Shown here: in pieces, positions 1 to 8,326 of the stretch
Position numbering within the stretch: the stretch's first letter is position 1
Layout of the letters: each line of letters opens with the position of its first letter
NCBI RefSeq assembly: GCF_014202935.1
Contig: NZ_JACHHX010000013.1
Coordinates: 1-64,000 of the forward strand
Direction of reading: 5' to 3'
From: Rehaibacterium terrae
GTDB lineage: Bacteria > Pseudomonadota > Gammaproteobacteria > Xanthomonadales > Xanthomonadaceae
DNA: 64,000 nt
Notes under the pieces: model-generated
Database searches by the model: none
What the model was told of the DNA's origin: nothing
What the model saw: the letters and a program-made list of their open reading frames with translations, nothing else
Translations under genes and position numbers: made by a program

Positions 1-213
1 CAACGACGGTGTGATTTTCCGGGGATTCGCGCAGTCGTCCAAGGGGGGCCAAGCCAAGCCCGCTGCGGAGTTCGTGCATTTTGCAGGGCCGACTAAGTCA
101 GTGATGCGACCCGGGTCGAACCTTCGCCACTCGCCGCACTTGCACCCTCTGCACCTGCCCCGGAGACGTGGCGCGGCCACCTCCGGGACAGGCATGCCTC
201 GCATAGAGTAGAA

Positions 214-232
214 CGCGATCATTCAGATCGCG
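214..232. other. hairpin at the end of hsdM
   Basis: Seven-base arms (214-220 and 226-232) with a 5-nt loop overlap the hsdM stop codon. There is no T tract on the minus strand, so it is at best a weak transcription end. The rest of positions 1-218 shows no convincing gene. Confidence 0.3.
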
Positions 233-1853
233 CTGTCGCCCCGAGAGGCAGGGGCGGCAGGCCAAGCTCCTCAAGGAAGCTGTTGTGCCGTCTCGCCGCA
301 GACTGAGCCTGATCCTGCAGGTCGGCCAGCCGGCGATGCACCAGCCCGAGATCGAGTTCCGGCTCGGCTTCGGCCGTGCTGACGTATCGGGAAATGTTCA
401 GATTGAAGTCGTGCTCCCTCTCAATCTCCTCGAGGCTCACGACCCGCGAATAGCGATCTTCTTCCCTGCGCTGGCTGTAGGTATCGACGATCTTGTCGAT
501 ATGCTCGGGCAGGAGCGTGTTCTGGCGCTTCCCCGGCTGATAATGCTCGGCCGCGTTGATGAACAGCACGTCATCGGTGCGCTTGCACTTCTTGAGCACC
601 AGGATGCAGACAGGAATGCCGGTCGAGTAGAACAGTTTCGCGGGCAGGCCGATCACGGTGTCGATATTGCCGTCCTTCAGCAGCTTGGTGCGGATCCTCT
701 TCTCCGCCCCGCCCCGGAACAGCACACCGTGCGGCAGGATGATCGCCATGGTGCCGTCCTTGGCGAGGAAGTGGAACCCGTGCAGCAGGAAGGCGAAATC
801 GGCCGCCGACTTGGGTGCAAGGCCGTAATCCCTGAAGCGGAAGTCCTTCTCCATCGCTTCGGTCGGGCTCCAGCGGTAGCTGAAGGGCGGATTGGCGATG
901 ACCGCATCGAACTCGACCTTCTTCGCCGGGTTCGGCTCGCGCAGGATGTCCCAGTCGTTTTCCAGGCTGTCGCCGTGGTGGATATCGAACTCGGTATCCC
1001 GCACGCCGTGCAGCAGCATGTTCATGCGGGCGAGGTTGTAGGTGGTGATGTTCTTTTCCTGCCCGTAGATCTTGCCGATCCCGTGCTTGCCGATGTGCCT
1101 GCGCACGTTCAGCAGAAGCGAGCCCGAGCCGCAGGCAAAGTCGTAGACGCGGTTCAGCTTCGCCCGCGGGCCGAGCGCCGGGTCCTGGGCATCGAGCGTC
1201 ACGATGCGCGACAGGATGGTGGAAATCGGCTGCGGGGTGTAGAACTCGCCGGCCTTCTTGCCCGACCCGGCGGCGAACTGGCCGATCAGGTATTCGTAGG
1301 CATCGCCCAGAAGGTCGCGGTCGCTGGGGAATTCCGCGAGCCCCTCGGCGATCTTCTGGATGATCGTGCACAGCCGCGCATTGCGCTGCGCGTAGGTCTT
1401 GCCGAGTTTGTCGGAGTCGAGGTTGATCTCGGAGAAGAGGCCCTGGAAGTTCGACGAGAAGGACTCGGTCTCGATGAAGCGGAAACCCGCCTGCAGGGTG
1501 CGCAGCAGCGCATCGCTCTGCGTCCGGGCCATCTCGGCGATGGAGGTCCAGAGGAATTCGGGCTTGACGACGTAATGCACCTTGCGGCGCATGACCGTCT
1601 CGAACTCCGGCGCATCCTCGGGGTTCGACGCATACCAGACGGCCAGGGGCGACCGCCGGTCGCCCGGGGCAAGTTCGGGCCAGTCGGCACCGAGTTCGGC
1701 CCGGGCGGCGTCTTCGTAGTTCGAGGACAGATAGCGCAGGAACAGGAACGACAGCATGTAGTCGCGGAAGTCGTCCGCGTTCATCGCCCCGCGCAGCTCG
1801 TCGGCGATGGCCCAGAGGATCTTTCCCAGCTTGGTCTGCTCTTGTTCGGTCAT
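219..1853 (-). CDS. hsdM: type I restriction-modification system DNA methyltransferase subunit HsdM
   Basis: This 544-residue N6-adenine methyltransferase subunit pairs with HsdS to methylate, and with HsdR to restrict, a bipartite DNA site. The N-terminal helical HsdM domain covers about 1-160. The family motif GEFYTP is at 202-207, the SAM-binding motif DFACGSGS at 238-245 and the catalytic NPPF at 321-324. Length is normal and no key residue is missing. It is the last gene of the hsdR-hsdS-prrC-hsdM operon. Its ATG (1853-1851) overlaps the stop of the upstream prrC-like gene in an ATGA arrangement, which suggests translational coupling. Function is secure from the motifs; the recognition sequence is unknown. 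Confidence 0.97.
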   Translation of the reverse strand: MTEQEQTKLGKILWAIADELRGAMNADDFRDYMLSFLFLRYLSSNYEDAARAELGADWPELAPGDRRSPLAVWYASNPEDAPEFETVMRRKVHYVVKPEFLWTSIAEMARTQSDALLRTLQAGFRFIETESFSSNFQGLFSEINLDSDKLGKTYAQRNARLCTIIQKIAEGLAEFPSDRDLLGDAYEYLIGQFAAGSGKKAGEFYTPQPISTILSRIVTLDAQDPALGPRAKLNRVYDFACGSGSLLLNVRRHIGKHGIGKIYGQEKNITTYNLARMNMLLHGVRDTEFDIHHGDSLENDWDILREPNPAKKVEFDAVIANPPFSYRWSPTEAMEKDFRFRDYGLAPKSAADFAFLLHGFHFLAKDGTMAIILPHGVLFRGGAEKRIRTKLLKDGNIDTVIGLPAKLFYSTGIPVCILVLKKCKRTDDVLFINAAEHYQPGKRQNTLLPEHIDKIVDTYSQRREEDRYSRVVSLEEIEREHDFNLNISRYVSTAEAEPELDLGLVHRRLADLQDQAQSAARRHNSFLEELGLPPLPLGATARSE

Positions 1854-2980
1854 GCGGCGGTCTCCTCTGCCTCAGCCGCGGGGAACAGCTCGGGGTTGAA
1901 GCGGTATTTGTTCATGAAGTTTCTGAGTAACTTCCGAAAAATCTCTTTGTTGTCATCAACCATTTCCCTCGGCTCGAAAAGTGAGTAACTACCGTGACTT
2001 AGAAGCTGAACGTGGCGCAACTGAAGTTCCTCGTCATCATCTTGATCCGAGATTTCCGCGACGAATTTTTTCAAACCGTCATACCCGTGGAATGTCGCGG
2101 CCTTTTCCATGACGCTGCGCAAAATCGTGAAGTGGTAGGGGTAAAGGGTTCCCGAGCGGGATACCTCCCAAAGCTCTTTCAGCATGGCAACGTGGTAGAA
2201 TCTTGGGGTATCGGCGGTGTCGTTTAGTGCCCAATTCTCTCCAATGTTGCGCATGTAGAAACGCCACGCGTTTTTGACTTCGTTGCACAGCACATTGAAG
2301 AACAGCGTGTGGTGCGAGGAGATGACGGCCTTCAGCCGATCCTGCCCCTTCAGCATCCGCGCCAGATGTGCGGCCACGGCGATGGCGTTGTTCTCGTCGA
2401 GCGACGAGATGGGATCGTCGATGTAGAGGTATCGCACCCAGGCATAGGCCTCCTGCCCGTCGATGGCGAGCTGGGCCACGGCCAGGAAGAAGCACCAGAT
2501 GAAGATGTTCTCCTCGCCGCGCGAGATCTTGATGGGCACGGGGACGTCCTCGTCTGAGGCGTCCTTCACCGTCTCTCGCCAGAACAGGATCGTGCCCTGG
2601 CCATAGTCGATCTGGAAGTCGAAGTCGGCATGGCGCCGCAAGAGCGGGCGGATGCGGTTTTCCATCTCCAGTTCCGCCAGACCGTCGAAGAAGGCCGATG
2701 CCGTGTTCATGCGCAACACGCGGTCGCGGTCGTGGGCCAGGTCGTTGTCCCAGCTGAACAGGTCTTCGGTGTAGGCGTTGAAATAGAGCGTGTCGCGGGT
2801 CGTGACGGTGCCATCGGCGTCGCGGGTCTTGCCCTGCTCCTTGAAGGCCATCGACAGGCGCGTCTTGCCGGTGCCGTTATGGGCGAAGATCAGGGTGCAT
2901 TTCTTGTTCTGCGCCGCGATCTGCTGGCGCAGATGGGCGGCGAGTTCCTCGAGCGTGGCGAAGGGTCCGGCGTCGGGCAT
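1850..2980 (-). CDS. prrC: PrrC-like anticodon nuclease (RM-associated ATPase-HEPN toxin)
   Basis: This 376-residue protein has the two-part layout of E. coli PrrC (396 aa), a tRNA-Lys anticodon nuclease held silent by a type I RM enzyme. Seen here: Walker A AHNGTGKT at 33-40, a conserved stretch TEDLFSWDNDL at 71-81, an ABC-like signature SRGEE at 153-157, Walker B with IDDP at 187-190, a D-loop SSLD at 192-195 and an H-loop SSHH at 221-224. The C-terminal part has R288-x3-E292 and H329 in RHVQLLSH, matching the published R-x3-E...H triad and the Rx4-6H pattern of HEPN RNases. It starts 3 bp after hsdS with no good Shine-Dalgarno and overlaps hsdM by 4 bp, so coupling is likely. The tRNA target cannot be read from sequence. 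The alternative, a RloC/AAA_13 protein without nuclease activity, is less likely because the triad is intact. Confidence 0.88.
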   Translation of the reverse strand: MPDAGPFATLEELAAHLRQQIAAQNKKCTLIFAHNGTGKTRLSMAFKEQGKTRDADGTVTTRDTLYFNAYTEDLFSWDNDLAHDRDRVLRMNTASAFFDGLAELEMENRIRPLLRRHADFDFQIDYGQGTILFWRETVKDASDEDVPVPIKISRGEENIFIWCFFLAVAQLAIDGQEAYAWVRYLYIDDPISSLDENNAIAVAAHLARMLKGQDRLKAVISSHHTLFFNVLCNEVKNAWRFYMRNIGENWALNDTADTPRFYHVAMLKELWEVSRSGTLYPYHFTILRSVMEKAATFHGYDGLKKFVAEISDQDDDEELQLRHVQLLSHGSYSLFEPREMVDDNKEIFRKLLRNFMNKYRFNPELFPAAEAEETAA

Positions 2981-2983
2981 GGT

Positions 2984-4183
2984 CTAGCCGAAGTCCAGCG
3001 GGAAAAGCTGCTGCATGAGGCCGCGCTTGTGGGACCGCAACGCCCCCAGCCGCGCACCCTCGGCCCGGATCAGATTGTCCAGCGACGACAGGCAATCGGC
3101 GATTTTCTGTTGTTCGTTTTCAACGGGAGGCAGTGTAATCTGACCAGAAAGAAAAGCTTCATTGGATATGTTGATCGTATTTTTTGCCCCCTTTTGAGCG
3201 AGTGGATCGAGAAAGATCCTGGCTCTGCTCGGCGACTCAAAGAAAGCGTCCAACAAAGCGCCAATGGCAATGTTCCTTGGCGCAAAGACCCCGTATAGAG
3301 GCGAGACGATAACGTTCGTGTCTATCTTGCTTTGCTTGACAATTCCGAGCGGGAACTCACCGGTCGGGCTCTTGGTGTAGATAACATCTCCCGGCCGAAC
3401 AAGATTGTAATGGCCCGTATTCTCGGCTGCGAAGCTCCGTCCGAGATGCTCGCGCTGATTAACCAGCCCCTTGTGAACGGAGACCGAGAAAACCTCTTCA
3501 CGCCCCGAACTCTTCAGTCCGTGCTCGGTCAGAACCTCCCCCAGCCGCTTCACCTCCCATGGCCCGGCGTCGCGGAAGGCGGGGAAGCGCAGGCGGGGGG
3601 TGGTCTCGCCGGGGCGGGGGAAGAGGCGCTGCATCAGGGCGCGCTTGTGGTCCTTCAGCGCCCCCAGCCGCGCCCCCTCGGCCCGGATCAGATCGTCCAG
3701 CGACGACAGGCAATCGGCGATTTTCTGTTGTTCGCCTGAAGCCTTGAGCGGAAACGGAATGAGCTTTTCTTTGAGATCGGAAAAATGGCGATTGTAACCC
3801 TTTTGCTCGACAGGATTTGCCTCAAGAGACAGAAAAAGGAACCGACCGTCGATGTCATCGGCCGGTGCAAGGATCTTGATGCCGTCCGCGCCTTGCGCAA
3901 ACGGGGACTCCACCAGTTTCACGACGCAGGAGTGATCCCCGAAGACCACAACCGGAAAATCGACCTCGACAAGTGCGGCTTCGTCGTCGGTCCATCCGCA
4001 AATGTCGTTCGGCGACTGGTCGATGATCGGGAATTGACCACTCGGTTGATACTCCGTCGTCTGAAGCTTTTTCGGCGGCGCGATGGTCGTTACCAACTCC
4101 CCCAGCCGCTTCACCTCCCATGGCCCGGCGTCGCGGAATTCGGGGAAGCGCAGGTTCGGAACAGGGCCGTCAGTGGGCATCAT
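2984..4183 (-). CDS. hsdS: type I restriction-modification system specificity subunit HsdS
   Basis: This 399-residue specificity subunit has two target recognition domains, each followed by a conserved helical spacer that sets the gap in the DNA site. The pseudo-symmetry is very clear. Residues 11-29 repeat at 198-216 (LRFPxFRDAGPWEVKRLGE), and residues 151-189 repeat at 357-395 (EQQKIADCLSSLD... to the LFP motif). TRD1 is about 30-150 and TRD2 about 217-356; the two differ, so the site should be asymmetric. The first ATG overlaps the end of hsdR by 14 bp, and a second in-frame ATG follows directly. The TRD stretches look more AT-rich than the repeats, as is common in exchanged TRDs. Confidence 0.96.
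   Translation of the reverse strand: MMPTDGPVPNLRFPEFRDAGPWEVKRLGELVTTIAPPKKLQTTEYQPSGQFPIIDQSPNDICGWTDDEAALVEVDFPVVVFGDHSCVVKLVESPFAQGADGIKILAPADDIDGRFLFLSLEANPVEQKGYNRHFSDLKEKLIPFPLKASGEQQKIADCLSSLDDLIRAEGARLGALKDHKRALMQRLFPRPGETTPRLRFPAFRDAGPWEVKRLGEVLTEHGLKSSGREEVFSVSVHKGLVNQREHLGRSFAAENTGHYNLVRPGDVIYTKSPTGEFPLGIVKQSKIDTNVIVSPLYGVFAPRNIAIGALLDAFFESPSRARIFLDPLAQKGAKNTINISNEAFLSGQITLPPVENEQQKIADCLSSLDNLIRAEGARLGALRSHKRGLMQQLFPLDFG
2999..3115. repeat. hsdS distal conserved-region repeat, copy B
   Basis: Near-identical to copy A at 3617-3733. It encodes the second helical spacer of HsdS. Over about 45 bases (3070-3115 against 3688-3733) I see a single difference. Such direct repeats allow TRD exchange or deletion by recombination. 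Confidence 0.9.
3617..3733. repeat. hsdS central conserved-region repeat, copy A
   Basis: Direct repeat partner of 2999-3115, encoding the central helical spacer of HsdS. A second pair of direct repeats (3536-3592 and 4097-4153) encodes the motif that precedes each TRD. Together they make two portable TRD cassettes. Confidence 0.9.
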
Positions 4184-7148
4184 AGACCTCGAGCCCCGAA
4201 ATCTCGCGCCCCTCGGCCTTGCGGTTCAGCCAGGGGATCAGATCCTCCATCAGGGCCAGTTCCGCCTGCGCCCGCGCCTTCCAGCCCAGGCCACGCTGGC
4301 GGAAAAGCTCGGTCAGCGCGTCGGGGTCGAAGATCATCCGGCCGAGGATCAGATCGACGAAGCCCTGCAGCGCCTTAACGTCCAGCCCGTGGCGTTCGGC
4401 GATGCGGGCCAGTTCCTCGGCCTGGCGCTGGGCCTTGAACCGCTCGTAACCCTTGCGGATCTCGGCCTCGCTCAGCCCCTCGCCCTCGGCGAGGGTGGCG
4501 ACATAGGCCTCGAGATCCTCGCGTTCCTCCATCAGCCGGGCGGAAGAGGCGAGCAGGCGCATGAGTTCCGCCCGCGTCATCTTCTGCCGCTTCGGTTCGG
4601 CCTGGCTGAAGCGGGCGATCAGGCCCATGATATAGTCGTAATCGATGAGCGCGCTGTCGAAGAGCACGAACTCGAAATCGAGCTGGGCGCCGGGCGCGGT
4701 GGGGTCGTCGGACTTGCGGGCCTTGTCCTGAAGCTGTTTAGCCAGCTCCAGATAGCGGGCGGAAAAGGCGCGCAGGTCGTCGCGGGGGATCAGCGCCTGG
4801 ATCTGGTCCTTCTGCTCGGGCGCAAGGTCGGTGTATTGCTCGAGCTGGGTGGCCAGCCGCCGGACCTCCTTGAAGCGTTCGATGAAGCCTGCGCGCGCGG
4901 CATCGCCCTTGAGGTTGCTCACCTCCTCGGGGCGGGCGGGCAGGCCGTGGCCGGCCATGAATTCGGTCAGGCTCCGCGTGGCCTCGGCCAGCCGTTCGAT
5001 GACCTTGGGCGCGGGATCGACCAGCCAGACCTCCTTGGCGCGTTCGGGCGCCTCGCCGGAAAACAGCGCGATGGCCTCGTCCACCGCCGCGCGCTGGGCG
5101 CGGAAGTCGAGGATGTTGCCGTAGGGCTTGGCGTCGTTCAGCACCCGGTTGGTGCGCGAAAATGCCTGGATCAGGCTGTGGTATTTCAGGTTCTTGTCGA
5201 CATAGAGCGTGTTCAGATAGGCCGAATCGAAGCCGGTCAGCAGCATGTCCACCACAATGATGATGTCGATCTTGCGCCCACGCGGCAGGTCGGCATTGGG
5301 GTATTTCTGATCCTTGATGCGGCTCTGGATGTCCTGATAGTAGCTGTCGAAATTCGCCAGATCGTGATTGGTGCCGTAGCGCGCGTTGTAGTCGGCGATG
5401 ATTTCGGCCAGCGCGGCCTTCTTGCGGCCGGGATCCTTGCGGTTGTCCTCGAGCTCCTGCGGCAGGTCTTCCTGAAGCTGGGCGACATCGCGGTTGCCCT
5501 CGGCCGGGGGCGAGAAGACGCAGGCGATGTTGAGCGGCATGAACTCCGGATCCTGCGCCGCGCGGGCGGCCTGAATTTCCCTGAACAGGCGGTAGTATTC
5601 GATGGCCTCGTCGATCGAGGCGGTCGCGAAGAGCGCGTTGAACTTGCGCTGGTTGGTCGCCGCGTCGTGCTTTTCGAGGATCGCCTCGATTACCGCGCGC
5701 TTGGCCGGGGTTTCGCCGAGCTTTGCGGCGGCGCCGTCGGGCCGGAAGTAATCGACATGGAAGCGCAGCACGTTCCCGTCATCGATGGCGTGGGTGATCG
5801 TGTAGGCGTGGAGCTCCTGTTGAAAGACCTCCTGCGTCGTCATCAGACGCGCTTCCTCGCCCTCGACCCGAACCGCGCTGGCGTTCTTTTCGAATATCGG
5901 CGTGCCGGTGAAGCCGAAAAGCTGGGCATTGGGGAAGAACGCCTTGATGGCCTTGTGGTTCTCGCCGAATTGCGAGCGGTGGCATTCGTCGAAGATGAAG
6001 ACCACACGCTTGTCCCGCAGCGGTTCCAGGCGCTCGCGGTATTGCTTCCTGTTGGTGCCGTCGAGCGCAAGGCCGAGCTTCTGGATGGTGGTGACGATCA
6101 CCTTGTTGCGGTAGTCGTCAGACAAGAGCCGCTGAACCAGGGTTTCGGTATTCGTGTTCTCCTCGACGCAACCCGGCTGGAAGCGGTTGAACTCCTCGCG
6201 CGTCTGCTTGTCGAGATCCTTGCGGTCGACGACGAAGAGGCACTTCTCGATGTCGGGGTTGTCCTTCAACAGGGTGGATGCCTTGAACGACGTCAAGGTC
6301 TTGCCCGATCCGGTGGTGTGCCAGATGTAGCCGTTTCCACGATTTTCGTGGATGCAATCGACGATCGCCTTGACGGCATAGACCTGATACGGGCGCATCA
6401 TGACGAGCTTTCGCTCGTTCTGGATCAGCACCATGTAGCGGCTGATCATCTCGGCGAGCGTGCATTTGGCAAGGAACTGCTCGGCGAAGTCCGCCAGGTG
6501 CTCGACCTTCCGGTTGTCGCGCGCTGCCCAACGATAGACCGGCAGGAAGCGCTCTTCGACATTGAACAGGAAATGCTCGTTGTTGTTGTTGGCGAAATAC
6601 CAAGTCTGGCTTCGATTGCTGACGATGAACAGCTGCAAGAAACACAGAAGGCTATTGCCATAGCCGTTCCCCGGATCGTTCTTGTATTCGACGATCTGCT
6701 GCATTGCCTTCCGGGGCGAAACCCGGAGCGATTTGAGCTCTACCTGCGCCACCGGCAGGCCGTTGAGCAAAATAAGCACATCATACCGGTGATGGCTGCT
6801 GTGCGTGTTCATGCGCAACTGGCTGGCCACCTCGAAGGTGTTCCGGCACCAGTCCTTAAGATTCACGAGCTGATAGTGAAGCGGCGTCCCGTCTTCTCGT
6901 TCAAAAGTATTCCAGTTCCGCAGCCGCTCCGCATTGGCGAATACATCCGGGGTCACGATCTCGCCGAGTAGCCGCTCGAACTCGCTGTCTGTCAGTCTTA
7001 CACGGTTAAGCGATTCGAATTTCTGGCGGAAATTTCGTTCCAGCGCGGCGCGATCCCTGATGTCGTCACGACGCAAGTAGTTCAAGCTTGCCAGCTTGGA
7101 AATCAGATCCTGCTCGATCTCGCTTTCTTTTGTCATTCGTTCCGCCAT
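4170..7148 (-). CDS. hsdR: type I restriction-modification system endonuclease/translocase subunit HsdR
   Basis: This 992-residue motor and nuclease subunit translocates DNA with ATP and cuts when translocation stalls. The N-terminal PD-(D/E)xK nuclease is visible as D123 plus ExK at 137-139. The SF2 helicase region has a Q-tip motif MRPYQ near 251-255, Walker A TTGSGKT at 278-284, DECH at 387-390 and FTGTP at 413-417. The C-terminal helical domain follows. Length is typical and the reading frame is intact. It is the first gene of the operon, and hsdS starts inside its last codons. The start used begins MAERMTK; the internal ATG four residues later is an alternative. Confidence 0.97.
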   Translation of the reverse strand: MAERMTKESEIEQDLISKLASLNYLRRDDIRDRAALERNFRQKFESLNRVRLTDSEFERLLGEIVTPDVFANAERLRNWNTFEREDGTPLHYQLVNLKDWCRNTFEVASQLRMNTHSSHHRYDVLILLNGLPVAQVELKSLRVSPRKAMQQIVEYKNDPGNGYGNSLLCFLQLFIVSNRSQTWYFANNNNEHFLFNVEERFLPVYRWAARDNRKVEHLADFAEQFLAKCTLAEMISRYMVLIQNERKLVMMRPYQVYAVKAIVDCIHENRGNGYIWHTTGSGKTLTSFKASTLLKDNPDIEKCLFVVDRKDLDKQTREEFNRFQPGCVEENTNTETLVQRLLSDDYRNKVIVTTIQKLGLALDGTNRKQYRERLEPLRDKRVVFIFDECHRSQFGENHKAIKAFFPNAQLFGFTGTPIFEKNASAVRVEGEEARLMTTQEVFQQELHAYTITHAIDDGNVLRFHVDYFRPDGAAAKLGETPAKRAVIEAILEKHDAATNQRKFNALFATASIDEAIEYYRLFREIQAARAAQDPEFMPLNIACVFSPPAEGNRDVAQLQEDLPQELEDNRKDPGRKKAALAEIIADYNARYGTNHDLANFDSYYQDIQSRIKDQKYPNADLPRGRKIDIIIVVDMLLTGFDSAYLNTLYVDKNLKYHSLIQAFSRTNRVLNDAKPYGNILDFRAQRAAVDEAIALFSGEAPERAKEVWLVDPAPKVIERLAEATRSLTEFMAGHGLPARPEEVSNLKGDAARAGFIERFKEVRRLATQLEQYTDLAPEQKDQIQALIPRDDLRAFSARYLELAKQLQDKARKSDDPTAPGAQLDFEFVLFDSALIDYDYIMGLIARFSQAEPKRQKMTRAELMRLLASSARLMEEREDLEAYVATLAEGEGLSEAEIRKGYERFKAQRQAEELARIAERHGLDVKALQGFVDLILGRMIFDPDALTELFRQRGLGWKARAQAELALMEDLIPWLNRKAEGREISGLEVYDAH

Positions 7149-7407
7149 CTTGCGGCCGCACCGCGCATAGGAAGTTCAAGCGCCCTTTTTCCGACAGTCT
7201 GTCGGGTAGGCGGCGGCCCTGCAAGAGCCGGCTTGGGCACCGATCACACGGCCGCGCGTCGGATTTCGGCATCGCGGGGCCAGGCAGCGGCGTTGTCATC
7301 AGCCATTCTTCGCTGATTCCCGACCGCGGACCGAGCGCCGCCCGGCGGATCGTGGCCGCTTCGGCTCGGATTCCGGTTTCGCCGTCGGCTGCGCTGCTGG
7401 CAGATCG

Positions 7408-7790
7408 TCACGCGGCTTGCACTGGCCGTGCGCGTGCTGCTGGCCGGTAGTGCGCTTCCTCCAGCGCGCCATGCTTCTCGAAGTGGGCGAGGATGGCCCG
7501 AATGGCGCTGGGTTCCTCGATGCTGGCGACGATCCGCACGCTGCCGCCGCAGTGGACGCACACGTTCACGTCGATGCCAAACACGCGCTTGAGGCGTTGC
7601 GCCCAACTCATCGAACGGCGCTTCTCCTCGGGGCTGCGCGGCTCATCGTTCGCGCTGTCAAGCGGCGCTGCATCAGTCGCAGGCCGCCTGCCGCGCCCCG
7701 ATGGCATGAGCTGTGCGCGCAGGCTGGCGTTCGGGGCAAACACGCCACAACAGCGTACGGGGTCACGTACGGGGTCAGGTCCAGCAATGA
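7408..7790 (-). pseudogene. IS91-family transposase, C-terminal remnant
   Basis: The minus-strand frame encodes only the tail of an IS91-type (Y2) transposase. From GVFAPNASLRAQ it runs through SWAQRLKRVFGIDV, the zinc-ribbon-like CVHCGG and VASIEEP, to a proline/alanine-rich end. The catalytic tyrosine domain, which should lie upstream (higher coordinates), is missing. Homology seems to begin near the 11-bp direct repeats at 7755-7777, where the frame reads DPVRDPVR. It cannot transpose. It lies 260 bp upstream of hsdR and marks the edge of a probably acquired RM island. I recognise the family from the motifs; the exact element is unknown. Confidence 0.75.
7755..7777. repeat. tandem 11-bp repeat at the transposase-remnant boundary
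   Basis: The unit gtacggggtca occurs twice (7755-7765, 7767-7777) with one base between copies. It sits where transposase homology appears to start, so it may be a recombination or insertion scar. Confidence 0.6.
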
Positions 7791-7938
7791 AGCACGCCTG
7801 ATCCCTGAGTTCCACGCATCATCGGCACGGACGTTCTTTCACGATCCCGGGAATTACAGCGCCTCCCGGAAACACCAGGACGCCAGCGCCCGCTGGCTGA
7901 AAACGGGGGGGCATGGGCCTCGCGCACGCCTTGGCGGT

Positions 7939-7944
7939 TATGAT
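7939..7944 (+). promoter_or_regulatory. candidate -10 element for a leaderless DUF6164 mRNA
   Basis: TATGAT ends six bases before the ATG at 7951, and no Shine-Dalgarno sequence lies between them. Transcription from this -10 would start at or very near the ATG. No good -35 is visible, so this is tentative. Confidence 0.35.
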
Positions 7945-7950
7945 CGGCGC

Positions 7951-8319
7951 ATGTCGAAGCTGTTGCTGAATCTGCGTCACGTGCCCGAGGACGAGGCCGA
8001 CGAGGTGCGCGAGCTGCTCAGGGAGCACGCCATCGCGTTCTATGAGACGCGGCCGGGCAATTGGGGCTTCTCGGCCGGCGGCATCTGGATCAGCGAGGCG
8101 GCAGACTACCCGGAGGCCCGGCGGCTCATGGATGCCTACCAGGCGCAGCGTCGCGAGCGCGTGCGCGCCGAAGTCGCGGCCGCCCGCCGCGAGGGCCGCG
8201 CGCCGACGCTGTGGACCGTGCTGCGCGAAGAGCCGCTGCGGGTGCTCGCCACGCTGCTCGGCATCGCCGCGATCATCGCCCTGACCACGGCCGTGCCTTA
8301 CCTGCTGCTGCGCGGCTGA
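7951..8319 (+). CDS. DUF6164 family protein
   Basis: This 122-residue protein of unknown function resembles the DUF6164 family common in Xanthomonadales. Residues 1-55 form a small soluble domain with the pattern FYETRPGNWGFSAGGIWI. A charged, arginine-rich helix spans about 60-95, and a single membrane segment (about 98-118) ends at LLLRG. It is probably anchored in the inner membrane by its C-terminus. The longer upstream frame from 7417 overlaps the transposase remnant and has no family similarity, so the start at 7951 is preferred. It converges with the FKBP gene, 7 bp downstream. Confidence 0.8.
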   Translation: MSKLLLNLRHVPEDEADEVRELLREHAIAFYETRPGNWGFSAGGIWISEAADYPEARRLMDAYQAQRRERVRAEVAAARREGRAPTLWTVLREEPLRVLATLLGIAAIIALTTAVPYLLLRG

Positions 8320-8326
8320 CGCGGCG

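Noticed and set aside
4083-6971. A 962-codon open frame opposite hsdR
   Set aside because: Antisense shadow of a conserved HsdR with all motifs; its own translation has no recognisable family.
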